DNA of 64,000 nucleotides from the NCBI RefSeq assembly GCF_022376445.1, contig NW_025955004.1, positions 1-64,000 on the forward strand, in the 5' to 3' direction. This DNA comes from Fomitopsis serialis (taxonomy: Eukaryota > Basidiomycota > Agaricomycetes > Polyporales > Fomitopsidaceae). Positions 34,596 to 45,712 of this stretch are shown here, in pieces (within the stretch, counting starts at the first letter, position 1; every line of letters begins with the position of its first letter). A program made the position numbers and the translations under genes. The notes beneath the pieces are model-generated. The model saw nothing but the letters and a program-made list of their open reading frames with translations, did no database searches and was not told where the DNA came from.

Positions 34596-37120
34596 CTACA
34601 TGATGAACATGTGGTTCGTGTTCTAGTCCGGAGAGGAGGTCAGCATGCATGTGATCGGACGTGGGGCTCATGGACACGCACAATACGATGAGACGACGAG
34701 AGCTGCGGCTTTTGGCTGTAATTTTTGTGCAATATTTGACTGTCGCAGGGAGGGTGGACGTATCAGTGCCAGCATGCAATATTCACGGCCAGAAGCAACT
34801 ACATACCGCAGATGTTGCAAGAGCTGCTGATATGTCTGGTCCTTGTGATCGGCTTCCGGTGTCGTCAATAGACTACTACAACTAGCGAATTTTCATCACA
34901 CGACTCACTCAGTGTCTTCATGAACGCCTGAAATACACCTAGTCAGCAAACGTTGCAGGCACGCCCGACCACCGCGTCGTATGCCAACCCAAAGAACAGC
35001 ACGCACGTAGCTCATCGCGCCGACCGCCGCCCCGCCCTCGAACGTATCCGCGCTTGTCTGCGAGTCCGCGCAGCCGCTCCACGAGATCTACGCCCACCAG
35101 TGAGTTAGCAATCGAGACCGTTCGCGGCTGGAAAACCAATGCCCGTCACGCACCACGTCGGCCTTCGTGGTCTTCTCGCGCAGGTGGCTGGGGGTCACTT
35201 CGCTGAGGCCCTTGACGCGGCCGTCGCTGTGGTACTATCACACGTGAAGATGGTTGGTTGGTATCGTGAGGAAAACGGTGGTGAGGGCTCACCAGGTAGG
35301 GAAGGTCTGCAGGGCGGGGCTGAGTGACGGCATCGGTTGTTTGGATTCTGGGGGGCACGTACCTAACGCGGATCCCGAATGACATGACTGGGAGCGATCG
35401 GCGTTGAGTGATCAATAGGATCGTGCGCGTGCGCGATCGATGACACGGTACTCACGTCAAATATCGCCTAAAAGGGGATGGTTTAGTCGAGAGCAGTCTC
35501 CTCGGTGTAGTTGCCTCTATAGACACACCGTTAACCGACAGCCGTTTGGCAGGTTCTTCACCTGCAAGCCGTCTCAGCACGATTTCGTGATGCACTAATG
35601 CGCGAGAATACGAACCATGATCCGGTGCATTTCCTTTGTGGAAAAGAGAAGACAGTCAGCACAGATGCGGCAGCTTCACTCGGAAGAAACTTTGCTGACG
35701 TCGTCAACGATAAATCCCGCATGCTTGTAGTCCACCGGGAATATAACTGTCGGCATCAATCATCACCTTTCACCACGCTCCGGGCAGATTCGCTACGTAC
35801 CTTCGTCCAGCCCGTCCACCTCGTCCCCGTCAAGATCCCTCGTCTGGCCGCCGTGGCCAGAGTCTGCCGTGAGTCTCAGATGACATCCTCACAGTTCAAC
35901 GACAGCCTGGAAGGAGCCTCACAATGAAACACGAGCGAGTCGTGCGGACACGCGTCCCGCACCAGCCAGCGCATCGCCTCGAGGATGTTCGCGCGCGTCG
36001 GCTGCTGGTGCCCGTGCGCTGCGTCGTCGGTCAGCAGAAAGATGTGGTCCGGCTTGAAGTTCCACTGCTCTGTCGCGCACAGGAGACGGAGACGTCAGTG
36101 CAGTCATACGGCAAACGGGTGCGGATGGGTCGAGTTACTAAACGCACTCATCAGGAACTTGCGCACGTTCTTGGCGTCGTTCACGCACCCGTGCAGCTCG
36201 TTCCGCTGCCCCGTGTAGTTGATCCCGATCTGTCCGCACGCCGAGCGCGTCAGCTCGATGGCTTACCTCTGTATCGCGGGTTTGCAAAATGCAGTGCGAC
36301 TTACGCAGAGCGCCTTCTTCTGGCCCGTGCATTTGGAGAAGACGGGGAGCGCGCGCGAGCGCGATTCTGCGTGCCGGGAGGCGACTGCTCTGTCGACCTG
36401 CTGGACAGAGGCAACTTCTGGCCTCGCTGATGCAGTGACGATGCGTATCAGCACGGACCTCATGATATAGCGAGCGCTGCCTTACTGCGTGACCTCGAGC
36501 GGGAATGCGAGTGCGAGTGCGAGTGCGAGTGCGAGTGCGAGTGATGAGCGTGCGGTTGGCTCTCTGTCTGATGTGGGTGTCGGTGGTGTCGCCGGATGAG
36601 GTGGTGCGTGTGGTGATGCGACGTGGTGATGACAACACGGCGGCCGCGCCGCTGCCTCTGAGGAGGCGCGGAAGATGCTGATACAATTGCCCTAGATTGC
36701 CTGCACCAGTCCGATTTTCAATAACGTGTTAGTTTCAGTACACTATCGAACGTACTCTGGTCGTTGGTGGCTTCGCGGGATTCAGTTGACACGTATACTA
36801 CGCGAGGGAGCTCACTCACGGATGCTGAGACTCGGGTTGGTACGGACTAGTAAGCGCGCCATTCTGCGCCCAGGGCGTGGGCGGTCCTGGGGAACTGAAT
36901 CCCGGAGGTGACCTGTATGTGCTGTTGAGTTACGCGTTCTGCACGCTCTTTAGTACGCACCCGGGGTACATCCTGTAACATAGACATTTCAGCGCGATTT
37001 CCTCTACTTACCAATGTATTTTTCTTACATGGGTACCGGGAAGTACACCGCCGGCTGGTAATACGGACTAGCGGGCGGGCTCTGTTGGTAGTTCGCGTAC
37101 CCGTATGGATCCCACATCAT
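34596..37120 (-). CDS. MCA1: Type I metacaspase
   Basis: A Ca2+-dependent Arg/Lys-specific cysteine protease of the caspase fold, linked in fungi to proteostasis and cell death. It starts at 37120 (MMWDPYGYANYQQSPPASP) with a Pro/Gln-rich prodomain, then a His-rich part with HSHSHSHSHS encoded by the hexamer repeat at 36506-36543. The catalytic core reads KKALCIGINYTGQRNELHGC, VNDAKNVRKFLM, LTDDAAHGHQQPTRANILEA, FHYSGHGGQTRDLDGDEVDG (catalytic His), [17 protein letters not shown] (catalytic Cys, codon 35382-35384), KADVISWSGCADSQTSADTF and EGGAAVGAMSY. It ends SSSHRINTNHMFIM at 34596. At least 15 exons, several below 35 nt, all in phase. No break is seen. Confidence 0.9.
36506..36543 (-). repeat. 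Hexanucleotide repeat coding for His-Ser
   Basis: Six and a fraction TGCGAG units on the plus strand. On the minus strand they read CAC-TCG, that is His-Ser, inside the metacaspase prodomain. Confidence 0.85.
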
Positions 37121-37922
37121 GAATGATTAGATCAAACAAACGGGGAGGTCGTGGTCGGAGGTCGAGTTACTAGTGACTTAAGGACACCGGGTGAAGTTTG
37201 AGACTCAACGCCGCCCGAAGTGTTATATAGTGAGGGCCAGACGCGCACAATGTCGACAGCAGCTGGCCTGATTGGTCCGAGTCGGCGAGGATGCTAGTGC
37301 TGTCCCCGAAGACGCGCTCTTTGGGATGAGAGTGGCTCGGCGCTGCCTCAGAGTGATCCTACGTCGGATGTGTGCGCGAAACAGGTAAACCGCACTGCTC
37401 TGTCCGTGGGTTGCGAGGACAGCTGGGCGCGTCGGCCGCACAGCTTCAGAGCATGAACGTTCCGCAAATGGGAATCCAAGAACTAGACACTAGACGCCTG
37501 GGCTCGTCTCGTCTAAACGGCCCCTATCTGTGGAAGAGGACGAAAAATGAAGCTTGGAGGTAGTGAACAATCAGATGGACTGAGACACAGACCGTGACAA
37601 AGGGAGGCTCACATAGCGGTTGCATATAGCAGACGTACTGTATGCCAGTGCGTGCCAAGCCCGCCACGAGCCTGGCGCCTGAGACAAGAGCCTGAGAGTC
37701 GCCAAAGATTCCCATGAGATGTTGGCTCTTCAAGTTATCTATACAATGTCATACCTTGTCATAGATGTACAGCTTTGTTGTCGTAGAACATAATCGCCGG
37801 CCCACGGTGACTCGTATAACCAGGAAATGTTGTCCATTGTCCGCATTAGTCTGAGATCGTCCGCTCAGTCACGTGCTGGGACAAATCTCAAGATCCCAAA
37901 CGATTTCAGCCACAGCAGTAGT
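37121..37922. other. Intergenic between the metacaspase and the transposon
   Basis: No gene supported. Confidence 0.5.
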
Positions 37923-37930
37923 ACAGGGAC
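37923..37930 (+). repeat. Left 8-bp target-site duplication
   Basis: ACAGGGAC, identical to 43515-43522. Confidence 0.82.
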
Positions 37931-37965
37931 CAGGGGGCACCCGGGGTCGGGTGCCGTGGAAGCAA
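37931..37965 (+). repeat. Left terminal inverted repeat
   Basis: Begins CAGGGGGCACC. Inside it GGCACCC (37936-37942) and GGGTGCC (37949-37955) form a 7-bp hairpin. Confidence 0.75.
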
Positions 37966-37974
37966 CTAGTGGGG

Positions 37975-38003
37975 GTCCCCCCCCCTCAACCGGTTTCCGG
38001 GGG
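37975..38003 (+). repeat. Left subterminal C9-GGTTTCCGGGG repeat
   Basis: C9 at 37977-37985 followed by TCAACC and GGTTTCCGGGGG. The partner at the other end (43434-43457) has C9, AAGT and GGTTTCCGGGG in the same orientation. Possible transposase or host-factor binding site. Confidence 0.65.
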
Positions 38004-38333
38004 CTTGATGGCAGCTTCCGAGTCCGTCATGCACGAAGTTCCCTACCATGGTACTTATACCTCTCATACATTAGCCATTACACCTCGGAAATATAACACA
38101 TGATATAAGACATCATAGGGGTATGTTAGAGAGGCTCGCGAGACGGTGTAGGGACCTGAATGAATGGCGGAAGCAGGCATGTGTCCAGAATAGGCAACTC
38201 ACATAAGCAGATCCAGATCGTACTAATCGCCACTCGCTAGTACAACTATGGTACAGTGGCGTAGAGCCGGCTGAGCGAGGCACGAAAGGAATATCATCAA
38301 TGATTCACTGATTATATCTTTCTACTGTCTACC

Positions 38334-41300
38334 ATGTCCCAGCAGCGACCGCCTCCCAAGCCTACCGAAATTATCCTCCGAAATGGCGAGTCCAGGATGA
38401 CCCGAGTCAATCCTGTGAGCCTTCGTCATGAGGTCCAGTGTGATCTTTGCTACCAATGGATCACACTTTCGGGACGAGAGGTCTGTCCAGATCCTACGGC
38501 GATCAATCAGCATCGAGGAACACCACAGTGCAAAAGAAACAAGCAGAAGTATGAGCGAGAGCAAACCACTGAAGCTCTTCATAGGCTTCAGCTACAGCGC
38601 CCTCCGCCGACGGCGAGGCTAGCAGGTGAGCCACGAGCATGCCCGTATCAGCTCAACCAGAGCAAGAGTCATCTTGATGGCATTTGCTTGCAGGTTCAGC
38701 AGCTCCCACTAGCAGTTCCCGAGGCCGACTGCAGGAGCATGATCATTCGGTGACTGACACAGTCCGCCGAGTCAACATTGCTGGCAGCTCGGAGCAGACA
38801 CCACTGGGCCTCTTCTCGGCCACACCCACTACGCCTAACTCGCACAGAGGCGCTCCCAGTACTTCAATCTCGTATGGATTGGAACCTGAAGCCGCAGGAT
38901 CCCAGGCCACAGACTCACCTTCTATGGGAATCCGAGTTAGTGACCGCGACTCGGATGCACGAGGATCGTCTCTGCACGGCGTGCATCACGCAGGATGGCG
39001 TTCATCGGAGGCCTGGCGGGGCGACGGGGATCTGGTGCAGGATGGAGATGATCATAGCGAGGACTTGGATGCGTCCGAGTCTCAGTCCGAGTCGGACGAA
39101 GAGTCTGGTTCGTCCGCATCTGACAGCCATTCATCGCCGAGCCCCAAGCACCCGAAATGTCGGGGCATCCTTGTACACTGGACACCCGGATCAGTATGGG
39201 ATACTTATCCCTTTCATCGCCATGAATCACGCACGTTTCCGTGGGAGCTTGTTGGGATCGAGAATACCAACTGGCTTCGTTTGCGCTCCACAGACTGTCG
39301 ACGATATGCGCACACGAGGAACACAACCCAGTGCGACCCCTGTGAAAAGATCCCACGTCTATCGGAGTACATCAATTTCGTAAACAGAGCGGATGGGGAC
39401 GCACCGAAGAACACGCCATACCTCTATTTGACTCACAAGCAGTTGATAGCTGTCACGACGAAGCTTGCTGCTCGTGCTCGGGAGCTGGAGTTACAGGTAT
39501 GCTTGCTGTGTCTAATCTGAGCAAGAGAGACTAATGAGCATGATCTGACAGTCGTTCAACCAGAAGAAGAAGATTTCACGGAGAGACCGGCGGATCAATG
39601 ACCACCAACGACTCACCATGCTACTCGCTACCAATGATGTGAAGCGGCTACGCGAGCTGCTTGCTGTAGCGCTGCGAAACGGGTCCAGCCCACGCTACCT
39701 ATTCTCGCAGCTTCAGCGCGCGATCTCCGGTGTCTACAAGGCGCGGGGGCCTGGAGGCCGGTTTGATAAACGCGATCTTGAGATCGCATTCCTTGCCAAA
39801 GCTCTCGGTGGTCCACGGCTCCTGTATGCTCTCAATCACTCGCATGGATTGCCATCCCCATCTACTGTCAACGACACTTACCCTGTCCCTCAACTCCTCC
39901 CATGCATCAAGGCCCCGGTGCACCACGAAGTCTCTGGTAACATTGGACGGCTCATGGCACCCGAGGTCAAGCCGCCCGCGCCGGTATACGAGTCGAATAA
40001 GCAGGCAGGCATGATTGCGATGTTTGATGGTGTTGCAATCGAAGAGAAGTGCCGATATCTTGCTGCCAGCGACTCTATTGCTGGCCTCTGTCGTGAACAT
40101 TCCGCAGACATCGTGACGCGCGTTACGAGCCTCGAGGATGTTGAGGCAGTTAACCGTGCGCTACATGGCGAGGATCCGACCTGTCATTATGGGAAGGATG
40201 CGACGATCGGCGCAGTCGCACCTTATGCTCGCACCGACCATTACGGTGCTACTCCGCTTTTTGCATCACCGTCATGCAAGAGCGAGGATGGTGCAGATCT
40301 CGGCCTTTGGCTGGGAACATTCTTGACAGCATGGAAGACCCATCCGAATGGAGAGACGATGCACGGACCTATATGGACTGTTGGGAGTGACGGCGAAGCA
40401 TCGTTTCGCAAAGCGAAGTTCAATCTGTGTATGTCTGAGTCAATACCGCATGACTCGGAGCTGGGGACACACCTCTATCGGATGATTGGCATGAACACGA
40501 CCTGCGGACGTGATGGCATTGTAGCTACCTGTGATCCAAAGCACGTAATCAAGAGTAAGCATCACATTTGCTTACGATGTATGAATGCCGGGACTGACAG
40601 CTCTCGTAGGGTTTGCGACCCTGTTGCGCAACCCAAGAGGCATCCTTGTACACGATACATGCATCCAGTCTCTCGACGTCTACCAGCATCTACAAGATCT
40701 ACCCTCCATGACACCCGAAAAGGCTCGTCAGCTCCTCGACCCTGTAGACAAGCAGAACGTACCGAAGGCAGTCACCCTCATGCAGACTCTTCTACGCCTT
40801 GCGACAGACGCAAAAGCATCATCCTCGCCCAGTCACCTTCATCGACGTCGGATGCTGATCTTCATCGCACGGACATTCGCCTACTTCACGCTGCCGTTCA
40901 TCTCTGTTGGCTATAGCCTCGCACAGCAAATCAAGTCGCTGGCGACCTACGCATTCCTCGCATCAGCCATGTGGATCCGACATGGCACGTCCTTCATGAC
41001 TGGGGCGCTGTATGCTGATTCGCAGGCGATCGTACGGAACATCATCATCACGGCACTACGACTTCAGATAGTGGACAGGAACATACCATTCCATATCATC
41101 CTGGAGGGTACCGACCGCCTCGAACGCCTCTTCTCTGAGTGCCGTACCCAGGATCACAGCCGGAATTTCGATATCCTACAACTGTGCGAGAAGCTCAGTG
41201 TCAGCACCCTGATCAGCTCGATCTTCGAGCGCAATCCTGACCTCGATCGCGGCCATCGACGACTCAATCTTGTCGACGCACTAGGAGTCGACCACGTCAA

Positions 41301-43322
41301 TCCTGTTTCATGGAAGGGCGACGTCATCGTGGGTCACGTCGAGGTCGAGGTTGAGTGGACCCGAGGGCGGTTGGATGCGAGTGCTCTCCTTGACGAGTAT
41401 TTTGGCGAGGCAGCGCGTGTCGACTTTGCATCGCTATTCGCACACAGCACGTGCGACCTACTGCGACCTGGGCCTCATGGCAAGTATGTGGGATTACGAC
41501 ATACCAATGATGACGACCGCACAGAGGGTGAAGAAGAAGCCTCAACTGACACTTCGATCCCAAGAGACCCTGATCCTGGGAATGCCGGGGATGCCACAGA
41601 GTCACAATCAACAGTACTACCCGACTCGGAAGACTTCAACGACGTACCTCTCGGAGTCGAGATAGACGACTTTCTGCCCGACACAATCAATGCGACGAGC
41701 AGTGGAACCCTACCAGAGGAATCACCTCTATCACACGACACGACGCGCTTCATTCAGGTCGGCGAGAAACGCTTTCTCAAGTCATCTGTTGTCGCTGCGT
41801 TCCTGACATCCAACCGGGGTAAGAAGGTTCCCATGCGGACGCTCCGCGCTCAGGGTGTGACGCTCGAAGACCTCCGCAATTCGGACAAATGGAACTTGCC
41901 AGGCTTAACTGGTGAGAACGTCATTCGTTCGGGGGACACCGCCGCGACACTCGTTTGCATCTCCGACTCTGGGACTATATGCCTAGCTGTCGTCGAGATC
42001 ATGAAGTTCTTGCGGCAGGGAGACAGCGCGTGGCTCACTGGTGTTGAAGCCGCCGAGCTGTCTCAACAGGGATCTACCCTCACTGTCGAGGTTCAGACAC
42101 TGCAGCTCATAGAGTGTCAGCAAAGCGGTTCCGATGCCTGGCAATGGACTAGACAGTATGTCCGCTCCGGAACGAAGGGATCGGACCATGAACAAGCCAC
42201 AACCAAGCAACACACCTTGCTCGTTCCCGGGTTTCTCATTCTTCCGTTGAGCCCTCAGATCGTCGAGCTTACGCGCGAGACCGAAGCAGACAACTCAGGT
42301 CAACCGAACAGGCCACATGAACCACAGGCCAACTCGGACGGAGAGTCATCTCGTGCACAGACGACTTGGTCGTACATCGCGTCTGACCTACACGATGCAC
42401 TGGACATCGCATGGGATGCACTTGGCTCTGAGTCGGAGGAGCTCATGGCGAACGTCGCGATGTTACCAGTTCTCGAAACAGGCGAGCTACCCTATACAAG
42501 CCGTCACGGTCAGACTCGTGAGTGACTCGGTCAATCAATGCTTGCATAACAAACTCACCAACGAGCCAGATGAGCCGCAATTCATCGTAGTAGACCTTCC
42601 AGCACACTTGACTGTGGAGAAGAAGTCCGGGTCCACAAAAGTGACTTGCTTCATCTGCGGTGAGTCCGAGACCATCGCGCAGATGCGGAATCATGTAGGG
42701 CATCATCTACTGTATGAACTGCGCGACGTACCTGACCCGAAGCCTCACAAGATCGAGGTAAGCCTTCTGGGATTGCTGGAATCCTGTGCTCATAGGTTTC
42801 GCGCCACAGATTGGGACCGAACCGTGCGGATGGTGCGGACGCGACGGCGAGTGCATCACACAACTTGTCAAGAAGGGGAACTCGCGGATTCTTCATTCGA
42901 GCTGCGAGTACCATCACACCAAGATGAAATACGGTGCTGCATCGAAGACGAACAAGAATACCCCCTGTACAAATGTCCCTATACACTGCCCGCTATGCCC
43001 TCCAACATCGAACGGCCAACCACGCACCATTTGGAAGTACAACACCTTCATCCACCTCCTCCTCGAGCACAGCACTCCAGACGCAATCGAATTGCCTTCG
43101 GTTCCCCCGCAACTTCTCCTGGACATGCACATCTCGAGAGCCGAAGAGGAAGCGATGAAGGTTGACGAGGATGCGACGACCGACTACCGCGAGGAGTTCG
43201 ACATACCAGACAGTGACGACATCCAGCTGGTCAGGGAGGAGCTTCAAGTAGGCCAAAAGCGAGGTAGGGGTCAGTCGACGGTGGTGAGAGAGCCGCGTTC
43301 GAAAGCGACGAAGACGGCGTAG
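38334..43322 (+). CDS. P-like transposase with zinc fingers
   Basis: Exons 38334-38625, 38694-39496, 39552-40554, 40610-42517, 42570-42757 and 42796-43322, about 1,570 residues. The N-terminus has a C2HC finger (CDLCYQWITL, then H-x5-C), BED-like. An acidic Ser-rich linker follows. The putative catalytic core has FDGVAIEEKCRYL (first Asp, about 40,022), SDGEASFRKAKF, CDPKHVIKRFATLLRNPRG (D-x2-H, matching the D(2)H motif) and TDRLERLFSECRTQDHSRNF (Glu). The C-terminus has more metal sites: CFICG...HVGHH, CGWCGRDGEC and CPLCPP...HLLLEH. The exon 5/6 joint is out of phase by one base; one extra C in the CCC near 42,737 would fix it and give a smooth reading. The transposase should bind the terminal repeats and cut and join DNA in the nucleus. 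Superfamily placement is my inference from motifs. Confidence 0.78.
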
Positions 43323-43433
43323 TCCTGGCGTAGTCAACCCAGACGACCTCGAGCGATGTACGGCGAGCGCAGCCTGAGCGCAGCACAGATGGCAATGAAT
43401 ACCGTATTAGGCTAATCTTATCTTATCGGAGGG

Positions 43434-43457
43434 CCCCCCCCCAAGTGGTTTCCGGGG
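43434..43457 (+). repeat. Right subterminal C9-GGTTTCCGGGG repeat
   Basis: Direct (not inverted) copy of the left subterminal element. Confidence 0.65.
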
Positions 43458-43480
43458 TCGCGCTTCTGAGTACGGGAGGT

Positions 43481-43514
43481 TACCTTCCAAAATTTGAGCC
43501 CCCGGTGCCCCCTG
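43481..43514 (-). repeat. Right terminal inverted repeat
   Basis: Read on the minus strand from 43514 it begins CAGGGGGCACC, then GGGGGCTC and, further in, TGGAAGGTAAC. Confidence 0.75.
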
Positions 43515-43522
43515 ACAGGGAC
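43515..43522 (+). repeat. Right 8-bp target-site duplication
   Basis: ACAGGGAC, identical to 37923-37930. Confidence 0.82.
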
Positions 43523-43589
43523 TCTGCAAACCGCCGCGACACTGTATTGAATCATTCTTTCTCTAGATTCGCTCAACTTCACACAAATC

Positions 43590-44677
43590 ATGGCCCACCG
43601 AAAAGCAGCCTCCTCGAGCGGGAGTGAGAGCGAAGACGACGCCCCCGAGACCTTCTCCTTCAACACCTCCAAGGTCGCCGCAAAGGACGCGGAGCACGCG
43701 CTACAGCGGTATCAAACCGCAGAAAAACAAAAGCTCAAGAAACTGAACCGGGAGCGGGACCGTCTGCGGAAGGAGCAGGCGCAGGCTAAGGCCGCCGCGA
43801 CCGCCGGGAGTGGGAAGGGGAAAGGCAAGGGAGCATCCGAGGAGAGTGACAGTGAGGATGAGCTGGAGGGCCGGCCAAAGAGCGGGCTGGAAGCGCGGAT
43901 GGAGAGGGCGATGCAGGAGGCGGAGCAGGAGTCTAACGAGGACGACGAGGCGGAGGAGGCATGGGGTGGTCTGGGCAGCGAGGACGCCTCAAACCGTACG
44001 CACAGAGCAGGCGACCGAGACGGCACCTCAGACGACTCCTCAGATGAGGACAGCGACGCGACCGGGGACGTACACTCCTCCAACGCCTCACAGTCAGACT
44101 CTTCCGACTCCGAGGAGGACCCAGATCTCGAAGAAGCCCCAGCACCCCGGAAAAAAGCCCCTACGACACCGACCTACCTCCCCGACCACCTCTTCAAAGC
44201 TGCCTTCTCCACCTCCGCGTCCTCTTCAAAACGGCGGCTCGACACGGCGGACGAGCCGTCCGAGTCGCGCCCACGCAAGAAGCAGCGCAAGCGCACCAAA
44301 CGGTCGGGCAAGGGCACGGACGTCGTAGTCGGGTGCGCCGCACTAGTCCTCGTTCTCCATACCGACGGCGAGACTGACATGGCATGACATAGCTCGCGGA
44401 CGATCCGCACGCTCGCGCCTACATCCTCGGCGGTGCCCACCCCCACACCGCGCGCGATGATGCCGCCCCCGCGGGTGAACAAGTTCCTCAGTCGCAGCCT
44501 CAACCTCAAGGGCAAGCCCGAGCCTGCCAGAGCGAAAGGCTGGGAACGCAGAGCAGGTACGCACCGCACCCTGGCTATTTTGTACTGCGAAGGTCTGAGT
44601 GTTGCTTAGCGAACGTCGGCGTCATGAAGCGCAACGGCCCTGCAGCCAGCTTCGTTCGGAATCAAGGCTACTCATAG
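43590..44677 (+). CDS. Nucleolar, UTP16-like U3 snoRNA-associated protein
   Basis: Exons 43590-44332, 44393-44556 and 44610-44677, 324 residues, all phases right. The N-terminal two thirds are acidic and Ser-rich with a charged coiled-coil region (AAKDAEHALQRYQTAEKQKL) and long Glu/Asp/Ser runs. Then come a basic block (RPRKKQRKRTKRSGK) and a conserved C-terminus: TDVVVGSRTIRTLAPTSS, VNKFLSRSLNLKGKPEPARA, KGWERRAANVGVMKRNGPAA and FVRNQGYS. This layout resembles fungal U3 snoRNA-associated (UTP16/Bud21-type) proteins of the small-subunit processome, but I am only moderately sure. The transposon ends 76 bp before the start codon, so the native promoter may have been pushed 5.6 kb upstream. Confidence 0.6.
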
Positions 44678-45712
44678 CCACCATGTACCTACTGGCGCTG
44701 AACCGGTAATGCAAACGCGTTTTGCATTCACTGTCCTACATCCGCAACATAAAGGGTTCTCCGATTTTAGCCTGCTAGGCTCAATATTATACATCTTGAG
44801 TACGTCCCCAAATATCGTTAGGCGAAGCGGAGGCCCGGATGTTGTCTGTAGGCCTGCAAACGAGCGAATGGTTTCGCTCGCGCTGCAGGTAGGCGCACCT
44901 TGCGATGTTTCTTGAGATACAGAGAGCAGGACCATGCAGGTACTGTGGAGCGACATGTGGCGAAACTATGCAACTTTTCTCGTGTGCAGTGATCATACAC
45001 GCAGGTAAAAACCGGCATTTTGCATTACTGGTTCAGCGTCAGTATGTATCTTCTATTCCTCCTCCTCTTCCTCCTCCTCTTCCTCCTCAGTTCTCAAGCG
45101 TTTCGAACGCGTTGCACTCAGAGAAAATGCATCATATATTCGTTCTACGAATAAGTGATACACCAGTCTGACACTTTACGTTCGTGAGATAGGCAATACG
45201 ATTCGTGAGTGTGCATAGGAGAGAAACAGAGCGAGCCGTGTCTACTGTACAACAACAACAGTGTGCGTGTGTGTCAAGAAACAAACGGGCAACTCCATCC
45301 CCCAGCACAGCAGGGAAACGGGAAACAAGCAGGTCGTGACCAAAGGGATTTAGAGACGTCGGATCGTGGGTCTTGTTCGATGTTGTATTCGTGAGTGCGC
45401 TCGGATCGTGAACCCGGATCCGCGAGCGCGAACGTGAACGGCGTCAGCGTCGTGTACTCGTCAAAGCACGCGTGTGTTCGTGTGAAGACTTGTTGAACTT
45501 TCAAGCAAAATGCGGCAGTGTGCGAGGCGATGTGCGATGTCGAGAGCGAGATGTGGTGCGAGCTTGGGAGGAGATGGAGCATAGAGCAATAACCATAGCA
45601 TAAAGATGTCAGTCCTCGCCGCAGCCCCGTCGACCTCGGGGGCAGGCAGACAGGGTGCAAGTCTTCGTGTCAGGACCGGTGGTGTGTGGGTTTATACGAT
45701 GTGGAGGTGGGT
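44678..45712. other. Intergenic with a CCTCCTCTT-type microsatellite
   Basis: A tract of TCCTCCTCTTCC units lies near 45,055-45,090. No gene seen; the two flanking genes converge here. Confidence 0.5.

Larger units (their letters stand above)
37931..43514 (+). mobile_element. Complete P-superfamily-like DNA transposon (5,584 bp)
   Basis: The ends are inverted repeats starting CAGGGGGCACC. The left reads on CGGGGTC and the right (reverse complement) GGGGGCTC, so about 16 of the first 18 bases agree, with a further shared TGGAAG block. Directly outside both ends stands the same 8 bp, ACAGGGAC (37923-37930 and 43515-43522). One transposase gene fills the inside. Just inside each end lies a C9 run followed by GGTTTCCGGGG in the same orientation. 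An 8-bp duplication is produced by P, hAT and a few other superfamilies; the transposase motifs favour P. A hAT-type dimerisation tail is not seen. Intact ends, perfect duplication and a nearly clean gene suggest a recent insertion. Confidence 0.82.

Noticed and set aside
36506..36543. Hexamer array as a telomere-like or regulatory repeat
   Set aside because: It is in frame in the metacaspase prodomain and encodes His-Ser, so it is a coding repeat.
37931..43514. hAT or KDZ transposon
   Set aside because: The 8-bp duplication and CAGGG ends would fit hAT, but the hAT dimerisation tail and the KDZ CxC and DIxCQY motifs are not visible, whereas D-x2-H fits the P group. Kept as an alternative, not as the call.
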